Assembly (NCBI GenBank): GCA_036733985.1
Contig: DAIMZM010000089.1
Coordinates: 1 to 9,826 of the forward strand
Source: DAIMZM01 sp036733985
GTDB taxonomy: Bacteria; Bacillota; Dehalobacteriia; UBA4068
Reading direction: 5' to 3'
DNA: 9,826 bases
Part shown: positions 4,930 through 9,826 of the stretch, one piece after another
Layout of the letters: each line of letters opens with the position of its first letter
How positions within the stretch are numbered: position 1 is the stretch's first letter
The notes under the pieces: generated by a model
What the model saw: the letters and a program-made list of their open reading frames with translations, nothing else
The model's database searches: none
Told to the model about the DNA's origin: nothing
Position numbers and translations under genes: made by a program

Positions 4930-7128
4930 ATGGATATTGACTGTAAGCATCTCAGCATAGAAAGCATCGTCGAAAAGGTGAAGGCTTATAATCCGGCCTC
5001 AGACAGCCAGCGCATCCAGGCCGCCTATGCCTTTGCCGCCGCTTGCCACGGCGACCAGCGGCGGGACAGCGGCGAACCCTATATCTGCCACCCTCTGGCA
5101 GTGGCGGATATCCTGGCCGGCCTGCAAATCGACGATACCACCATTGTGGCCGGCCTGCTCCATGACGTGGTGGAGGATACGGCCATCACGCCGGAGCAGA
5201 TGGAGGAGCGGTTCGGCCCCGACGCCCGCAAACTGGTGGAAGGGGTGACCAAGCTCTCCAAGCTGGAATTCCGCAACCGCCACGAGGCCCAGGCGGAGAA
5301 TCTCCGCCGCATGTTTATGGCCATGTCCGCGGATATCCGCATCATCCTGATCAAGCTGGCGGACCGGCTGCATAATATACGCACCATCAACAGCCATCAT
5401 TCGGAGCTCAGGAAAAAGGAGATCGCCGAGGAGACCCTGAGCATTTACGCGCCCCTGGCCCACCGCCTGGGTATCTTCAGGCTCAAAAGCGAGCTGGAGG
5501 ATTTGTCCATCGAGGTGCTGGAGCCGGAGGCCATCGCCGCCATCAAGGCCACCCTGGATGAGGAAAAGGATGAGCGGGACCGCTTCATCAACGACCATAT
5601 CGCCCGCATTCAGGAAGCCTTGAAAGCCGTAGGCATCAAGGCGGAGGTCAATGGCCGGATCAAAAACTACTACAGCATTTTCAACAAAATGCGGCGGCAG
5701 CATAAGGAGCTGTCGGAAATTTTTGACCTGAACGCCATCCGCATTATTGTGGACACGGCCCGGGACTGCTACGAGACCCTGGGCATCATCCACACCCACT
5801 GGAAGCCGATCCCGGGCAGGTTCAAGGATTATATCGCCATGCCCAAGCAGAATATGTACCAATCCATCCACACCACCCTGATCGCCGACAGCGGCGTGCC
5901 CTTTGAGGTGCAGATCCGCACCTGGGACATGCACCGCATCTCCGAATTCGGCATCGCCGCCCATTGGCGCTATAAAGAAGGCCGCAGCGCCGACGCGGAT
6001 TTTGATAAAAAGATCGAATGGCTGCGGCAGATGATGGAATGGCAGCAGGAAGTGGGGGGCGACGCCCGGGAATTCATGGAGACGGTCAAGGGCGACCTCT
6101 TCAACGACAATATCTATGTGTTCAGCCCGGTGGGGGACGTCTACGAGCTGCCCGCCGGTTCCGTGCCCCTAGATTTCGCCTACCGGGTACATACCCAGGT
6201 GGGGCATCAATGCGTGGGGGCTAAGGTGAACCATCGCCTGGTGCCCTTGGAAACGCCCCTGAACAATGGGGATATCGTGGAGATCATGACCGCCAAGGGC
6301 CGGGGGCCCAGCCGGGACTGGCTGAACATCTGCCGCACCCAGCAGGCGAAAAACAAGATCCGCCAATGGTACCGCCGGGAGAAGCGGGAGGACAATATCG
6401 CTTCCGGCTTCGAAGCCCTGGAGCGGGAGCTGAAAAAGCTGAATCTGGAAATGTCCCAGGCCCTGAAGGACGACAAGCTGATGGAGGTGGCCCGCCGCTT
6501 CAATTGCGCCAGCCTGGAAGAGCTGCAGGCCGGTATTGGCGACGGCACGGTGCGGGCGGATACCATTGCCGGCAAATACCGGGACGAGATCAAGAAGCTG
6601 GAGCCGCCCCAGATGGAGATCAAGCCGGCGCGGCAGGATATCAGCCCCGAGGGCGTGGTGGTGGAGGGCCTGGCCAATCCCATGGTGCGCCTGGCCGCCT
6701 GCTGCAAGCCCTTGCCCGGGGAGGAGATCATCGGCTATGTGACCCGGGGCCGGGGCGTCTCGGTACACCGGGCGGATTGCCCCAATGCCCAGCGCTATAT
6801 GAACACCGAGCCGGAACGCCTGATCCCGGTGGGCTGGGGCGAGCAGACCGGCGGCTTTTACCAGGTGGAAATGGAAGCCATTTGCCTGGACCGGGACCGC
6901 CTGCTCATCGATATTATGGCGGTGATGGCGGAAACCAAAACCACGGTGAACGGGGTGCATGTCAGCGTGGATAAAAAAACCCGGGTCTGCTCGGTCTTTA
7001 TTAAGATGGAAGTGAAATCTCTGGAACAGTTTGAGTATCTGATGCAAAGGGTGGGGCGCATCAAGGATGTGCAGGAAGTCCGGCGGGTGCTGTTCCGCCG
7101 CAACCCCAAAGAGGATCGGGAGGATTAG
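4930..7128 (+). CDS. rel: Bifunctional (p)ppGpp synthetase/hydrolase Rel, 732 aa
   Basis: Long RelA/SpoT homologue that makes (p)ppGpp from GTP/GDP and ATP on starved ribosomes and also hydrolyses it. Domains in order: HD hydrolase (about 25-180; H54, H78-D79, E82-D83 and D145 in LADRLHN are the metal and catalytic positions), synthetase (about 240-350; NGRIKNYYSIFNKM at 241-254, RFKDYIAMPKQNMYQS at 297-312), TGS (about 393-456), a helical linker, the cysteine/zinc-finger region (LAACCKPLPG, 588-597, and HRADCPNA, 613-620), and a C-terminal ACT domain (about 643-722). RFKD is the RxKD form seen in bifunctional enzymes, not the ExDD form of synthetase-only RelA, and the HD motif is intact, so both activities are expected. 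The ATG follows GGAG (4920-4923) at 6 nt. Only 26 nt separate the codY terminator from the start, with no clear promoter. dtd follows after 2 nt. Confidence 0.97.
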   Translation: MDIDCKHLSIESIVEKVKAYNPASDSQRIQAAYAFAAACHGDQRRDSGEPYICHPLAVADILAGLQIDDTTIVAGLLHDVVEDTAITPEQMEERFGPDARKLVEGVTKLSKLEFRNRHEAQAENLRRMFMAMSADIRIILIKLADRLHNIRTINSHHSELRKKEIAEETLSIYAPLAHRLGIFRLKSELEDLSIEVLEPEAIAAIKATLDEEKDERDRFINDHIARIQEALKAVGIKAEVNGRIKNYYSIFNKMRRQHKELSEIFDLNAIRIIVDTARDCYETLGIIHTHWKPIPGRFKDYIAMPKQNMYQSIHTTLIADSGVPFEVQIRTWDMHRISEFGIAAHWRYKEGRSADADFDKKIEWLRQMMEWQQEVGGDAREFMETVKGDLFNDNIYVFSPVGDVYELPAGSVPLDFAYRVHTQVGHQCVGAKVNHRLVPLETPLNNGDIVEIMTAKGRGPSRDWLNICRTQQAKNKIRQWYRREKREDNIASGFEALERELKKLNLEMSQALKDDKLMEVARRFNCASLEELQAGIGDGTVRADTIAGKYRDEIKKLEPPQMEIKPARQDISPEGVVVEGLANPMVRLAACCKPLPGEEIIGYVTRGRGVSVHRADCPNAQRYMNTEPERLIPVGWGEQTGGFYQVEMEAICLDRDRLLIDIMAVMAETKTTVNGVHVSVDKKTRVCSVFIKMEVKSLEQFEYLMQRVGRIKDVQEVRRVLFRRNPKEDRED

Positions 7129-7130
7129 CC

Positions 7131-7571
7131 ATGCGGGCTTTGATACAGCGGGTAGCCCAGGCCGCTGTCAGCGTGGACGGCCGGCAGGTGGCCGCCATTG
7201 GCCGGGGTTTCCTGGTGCTGCTGGGGGTGGCCAGGGCAGACGGGGAGGCGGAGGCGGCTTATCTGGCCAAGAAAACCGCCCAGCTCCGGGTCTTTCCCGA
7301 TCAGGCCGGCAAGCTGAACCTGTCCCTGCTGGATATCGCCGGCGCGGCCCTGGTGGTCTCCCAATTCACCCTTTGCGCCGATACCAAGCGGGGCAACCGC
7401 CCCAGCTTTGACCAGGCGGCCCCGGCAGACCAGGCCAACGCGCTCTATCAACTGTATGCGCGGCTCCTGGCCGAGCAGGGCGTAACCGTAGCCACCGGGA
7501 TTTTCCAGGCGGATATGCTGGTGGATTTGGCCAATGACGGGCCTGTCACCATCCTGCTGGAAAGCAAATAG
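7131..7571 (+). CDS. dtd: D-aminoacyl-tRNA deacylase, 146 aa
   Basis: Proofreading enzyme that hydrolyses D-aminoacyl-tRNA (and Gly-tRNA-Ala) in the cytoplasm, acting mainly through RNA rather than protein side chains. The two family motifs are present: SQFTLCA (77-83, with the conserved Thr80) and NDGPVTI (135-141, with the cross-subunit Gly-Pro at 137-138), plus RPSF (90-93). Length is standard for the homodimer subunit. The ATG follows GGGAGG (7118-7123) at 7 nt, with the binding site inside the 3' end of rel and only 2 nt between the genes. This indicates co-transcription and probably coupled translation. The rel-dtd-hydrolase order is common in clostridia, where hisS-aspS often follows; here that pair lies elsewhere in the window on the other strand. 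Confidence 0.97.
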   Translation: MRALIQRVAQAAVSVDGRQVAAIGRGFLVLLGVARADGEAEAAYLAKKTAQLRVFPDQAGKLNLSLLDIAGAALVVSQFTLCADTKRGNRPSFDQAAPADQANALYQLYARLLAEQGVTVATGIFQADMLVDLANDGPVTILLESK

Positions 7572-7626
7572 CCTGCCGGGGAAGAACGCTCTAAAATTTT
7601 TCCTGGAATACTAAAATAAAAGAAGG

Positions 7627-7655
7627 TTTTTATGGGCATATGTCTAAAATATAAA
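7627..7655 (+). promoter_or_regulatory. Possible weak promoter in the dtd-hydrolase gap
   Basis: TTTTTA (7627-7632), 17 bp, TATAAA (7650-7655): the -10 is one mismatch from consensus but the -35 matches only three positions. The 107-nt gap is AT-rich, in contrast to the genes around it, and I see no terminator in it, so read-through from rel-dtd is at least as likely. Confidence 0.3.
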
Positions 7656-7682
7656 AGGACGGGCCCAAGGGGGAACTTATGA
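7632..7682 (+). CDS. Possible 16-codon upstream ORF overlapping the hydrolase start
   Basis: An ATG preceded by AGAAGG (7621-7626) at 5 nt opens a 16-codon frame (MGICLKYKRTGPRGNL) that ends with TGA at 7680-7682. The stop overlaps the hydrolase start as ATGA, the usual layout for translational coupling. Nothing in the peptide is recognisable. Such a short frame can occur by chance; listed because a ribosome binding site and an ATGA overlap occur together. Confidence 0.18.
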   Translation: MGICLKYKRTGPRGNL

Positions 7683-8335
7683 CGCGGAACTATCGGATGC
7701 TGGTGCTGCCTGTGGGCAGGCTGGGCGCCAATTGCTATATCCTGATCGATCAGGCCACCAATCAAACCGCGGTGATCGATCCCGGGGGCGAAGGGAAAAA
7801 GATCGCCGCCGCCCTCAGCCAAGAACAGGCGGAGCTGGTTTATATCATCAATACCCATGGCCACTGGGATCATATCGGCGGCAATAAGGAATTGCAGGCC
7901 CTGGTCAAGGCGCCGCTGCTCATCCATAGCCTGGATGCGCCCATGCTGGGCCAGGCCGGCCTGAACCTGGGCCGGGAATTTGGCGGGGACGCTGACGGCG
8001 GCCGGGCGGATCAGCTGCTGGCGGACGGGGATACCCTTGTTTTGGGCGGGCTGACCCTGGAGGTGATCCACACCCCCGGCCATACCCCCGGCGGTATCTG
8101 CCTGCTCTGTGAGGATTTGCTGTTCACCGGCGATACCCTGTTCCGTTTTTCCGTGGGCCGTTCGGATCTGCCCGGCGGCGATGAGCAGGCCCTGCTCCAA
8201 TCCCTGGCAACCAAGCTGCGTCCCTTGAACCCGGCTTTGCGGGTCTTGCCCGGCCATGGGCCGGAAAGCCTGCTCAGCCAGGAGCTGGAATATAACCCTT
8301 TTTTCCCCCGGGCGGGCGCTAATAAAGAAATATAG
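7679..8335 (+). CDS. Metallo-beta-lactamase-fold hydrolase, glyoxalase II-like, 218 aa
   Basis: Soluble metal-dependent hydrolase of the glyoxalase II/YqgX-like group; the substrate is unknown, with thioesters a common one in the family. The metal ligands are all present: THGHWDH (59-65: H60, H62, D64, H65), H135 in HTPGHT, D152 in FTGDTLF (149-155) and H193 in LPGHG. The N-terminus GRLGANCYIL and the end LEYNPFF are typical of the short bacterial proteins, which lack the C-terminal glutathione-binding domain of true GloB, so a glutathione substrate should not be assumed. The ATG at 7679 follows AAGGGGG (7667-7673) at 5 nt. It lies 107 nt after dtd and 9 nt before the next gene. Genes of this kind commonly follow dtd in Firmicutes, which supports a housekeeping role. 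Confidence 0.88.
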   Translation: MTRNYRMLVLPVGRLGANCYILIDQATNQTAVIDPGGEGKKIAAALSQEQAELVYIINTHGHWDHIGGNKELQALVKAPLLIHSLDAPMLGQAGLNLGREFGGDADGGRADQLLADGDTLVLGGLTLEVIHTPGHTPGGICLLCEDLLFTGDTLFRFSVGRSDLPGGDEQALLQSLATKLRPLNPALRVLPGHGPESLLSQELEYNPFFPRAGANKEI

Positions 8336-8338
8336 GTG
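8334..8338 (+). promoter_or_regulatory. Ribosome binding site deciding the desulfidase start
   Basis: AGGTG, overlapping the hydrolase stop codon, lies 6 nt before the ATG at 8345. The in-frame GTG at 8336 is itself part of this element and has only weak AAAGAAA sequence upstream, so the ATG is preferred and the protein is 421 rather than 424 residues. Confidence 0.65.
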
Positions 8339-8344
8339 AAATGT

Positions 8345-9610
8345 ATGGATAAGGCACTTTATCAGCAGTATGTGCAGCTGCTCCGGGACGAGCTGCAGCC
8401 GGCCCTGGGCTGTACCGAGCCCATCGCGGTGGCTTATGCCGCGGCCCTGGCCAGGCAGACCCTGGGGGTTTTGCCGGAGCGGATCATTGCCAAATGCAAT
8501 GGTAATATCATTAAGAACGCCAAAAGCGTGACCGTACCCAATTCCGGCGGCCAGAAAGGCATCGAGGCTGCCGCCACCCTGGGCGCTTTAGGGGGCAATG
8601 CGGATAAAAAGCTGGAAGTGCTGACGGATCTGACTGAGGCGCAGATCGCTTTATCCCGACAGCTGGCGGCGGAAGGCTATTGCCAGGTGGCGCTGGAAGA
8701 AGGGGACGCCGAGCTGTATGTGGAGATCATTGCCATGGCCGGCCAGGAGACGGCCACGGTGATCCTCCGGGATAAGCATACCAATGTTTACCGTATTGAG
8801 AAAAACGGCCAGGTGCTCCAGGCCCAGCTTGATTTGGCAGTGTCAAAGGATGGGGACGATACGCCCCTGACCGTGGACGCCATCCTGGATTTCGCCCGCA
8901 GCCTGGATACCGCTGATGTGCAGGATCTCTTTGAGCGGCAAATCTCTTTCAACAGCAAAATCGCTCAGGAAGGCATTGATAAAAATTACGGCGTAGGCAT
9001 TGGCAAAAAGCTGCTGAACCTCTACGGCAATACGGTGCAGGTGCGGGCCAGCGCCCTGGCGGCGGCGGCCTCGGACGCCAGGATGAGCGGCTGCGACCTG
9101 GCGGTGGTGATCAATTCCGGCAGCGGCAATCAGGGCATCACCGTGTCCCTGCCGGTGGTGGAATACGCCAAGGAGCTGAATGTGAGCCGGGAGATGCTCT
9201 ACCGGGCTTTGGCCATCAGCAATCTGGTAAGCATCCATATCAAAAGGGGCATCGGCAGCCTGTCCGCCTTTTGCGGCGCGGTGAGCGCTTCTGCCGGCAG
9301 CGCCGCGGCTATCACCTTCCTCCAGGGCGGTAGCGGGGAGCAGATCGTCAATGCCATCAGCAATACCCTGGCGATCCTCTCCGGCGTGGTCTGCGACGGG
9401 GCCAAGCCCTCCTGCGCCGGCAAGGTCTCCCAGGCCATCGAGTGCGCCGTCCTAGCTTCCAGCATGGCCCTGCGGAACGATAATTTCCAAACCGGCGACG
9501 GCATCATCGGCGACACCATTGAGGCTACGGTGTCCAATGTGAGCCGCCTGGCCAAAGAGGGCATGAAGGAGACGGATATCGAGATCCTGAACATCATGAT
9601 CGGCAAATAA
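8345..9610 (+). CDS. L-cysteine desulfidase / serine dehydratase-alpha family protein (CyuA/YhaM, UPF0597), 421 aa
   Basis: Expected to be a cytoplasmic iron-sulfur enzyme that breaks L-cysteine into pyruvate, ammonia and sulfide, as shown for Methanocaldococcus CdsB and E. coli CyuA (YhaM). The N-terminal ALGCTEPIAVAYAAA block (20-34, C23) is diagnostic. The three later cysteines, C310 (FCGAVSASAGSAAAI), C350 and C357 (VCDGAKPSCAGKV), have the spacing of 40 and 7 residues remembered for the 4Fe-4S ligands of the archaeal enzyme. NSGSGNQGI (257-265) is also characteristic. Full length and intact. It starts 9 nt after the hydrolase stop, so it is co-transcribed with it, and it is followed by a strong terminator. 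Some relatives act on L-serine or have no assigned substrate, so the reaction is inferred while the family is secure. Confidence 0.88.
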   Translation: MDKALYQQYVQLLRDELQPALGCTEPIAVAYAAALARQTLGVLPERIIAKCNGNIIKNAKSVTVPNSGGQKGIEAAATLGALGGNADKKLEVLTDLTEAQIALSRQLAAEGYCQVALEEGDAELYVEIIAMAGQETATVILRDKHTNVYRIEKNGQVLQAQLDLAVSKDGDDTPLTVDAILDFARSLDTADVQDLFERQISFNSKIAQEGIDKNYGVGIGKKLLNLYGNTVQVRASALAAAASDARMSGCDLAVVINSGSGNQGITVSLPVVEYAKELNVSREMLYRALAISNLVSIHIKRGIGSLSAFCGAVSASAGSAAAITFLQGGSGEQIVNAISNTLAILSGVVCDGAKPSCAGKVSQAIECAVLASSMALRNDNFQTGDGIIGDTIEATVSNVSRLAKEGMKETDIEILNIMIGK

Positions 9611-9621
9611 AGCAAACAGAT

Positions 9622-9656
9622 AAAAGCTTGGCGCTATGATCAGCGCCAAGCTTTTT
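9622..9656. terminator. Bidirectional intrinsic terminator
   Basis: AAAAGCTTGGCGCT (9622-9635), a 6-nt loop ATGATC, and AGCGCCAAGCTTTT (9642-9655) form a perfect 14-bp stem followed by a further T. The A-rich left arm gives a T-run on the minus strand too, so the hairpin can stop both the rel operon and the converging permease gene. Confidence 0.92.
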
Positions 9657-9677
9657 AATTGCCGGGATTGGTAAAAC

Positions 9678-9826
9678 TTAACTCCAGATCAGCCAGATCA
9701 GCAAATAGCCGCAGATCACGGCGGTGAGGGTGAAGGGTACGCTGATACGCATGAATTGCCCCACGCTTACGTTATGCCCTTCCTTCCGCAAGATGCCCAG
9801 GCCGGCGATATTGGCGGAAGCGCCGA
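9678..9826 (-). CDS. ArsB/NhaD-type anion permease, C-terminal 48 residues (partial, runs off right edge)
   Basis: Only the C-terminus is in the window. It begins GASANIAGLGILRKEGHNVS and ends with a hydrophobic helix (about residues 27-47, VPFTLTAVICGYLLIWLIWS) before the stop. The GASAN motif followed by a short charged loop (EGH) and a last membrane helix is typical of the ion transporter superfamily that includes ArsB, NhaD and SLC13-like carriers. The ion or substrate cannot be told from this fragment. The gene converges on the desulfidase gene, sharing the hairpin at 9622-9656. A link to cysteine metabolism is not supported, because it is on the other strand. Confidence 0.75.
   Translation of the reverse strand, partial: GASANIAGLGILRKEGHNVSVGQFMRISVPFTLTAVICGYLLIWLIWS

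Noticed and set aside
4999..7047. Long minus-strand frames (321 and 292 residues) opposite rel
   Set aside because: They are shadows of rel caused by its GC-rich codons; their composition is rich in Gly, His, Ala and Leu, with no domain.
7596..7610. Possible CodY box before the hydrolase gene
   Set aside because: It matches the 15-nt consensus at only about 9 positions, and the second half of the palindrome is poor.

Overview
This window is chromosomal housekeeping DNA from a GC-rich Bacillota (Firmicutes). The evidence is a codY gene, one long Rel/SpoT gene followed by dtd, a Firmicutes-style POTRA division protein next to ftsZ, and a histidyl-tRNA synthetase with the cysteine-rich insert typical of clostridia. 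A clostridial or Negativicutes-like lineage fits, but the sequence alone does not decide it. I see no mobile elements, CRISPR arrays, tRNA or rRNA genes, or signs of horizontal transfer.

The layout has four transcription units. (1) Minus strand, 1-1838: hisS then aspS (aspS runs off the left edge), driven by a near-consensus sigma-A promoter at 1885-1914. (2) Plus strand, 2017-4846: ftsQ/divIB, ftsZ, codY, with an extended -10 promoter at 1981-1989 and a strong intrinsic terminator at 4873-4903. (3) Plus strand, 4930-9610: rel, dtd, a metallo-beta-lactamase-fold hydrolase, and an L-cysteine desulfidase/serine dehydratase-alpha family gene, closed by a perfect 14-bp hairpin at 9622-9656. (4) Minus strand, 9678-9826: the C-terminal end of an ArsB/NhaD-type permease, converging on the same hairpin.

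The genes join tRNA charging and proofreading (AspRS, HisRS, Dtd), septum formation (FtsQ, FtsZ) and nutrient sensing (CodY, Rel). CodY classically reads branched-chain amino acids and GTP. Rel makes (p)ppGpp and lowers GTP, so the two adjacent genes encode linked parts of the starvation response.

I did not find a convincing undescribed system. The points most worth checking are: an AspRS with the residues of non-discriminating enzymes; a CodY whose ligand-anchoring arginine appears to be threonine; a hisS-aspS unit with no room for a T-box; ftsQ-ftsZ without ftsA, linked to codY; no visible promoter for rel; and a tiny ORF coupled to the hydrolase start.
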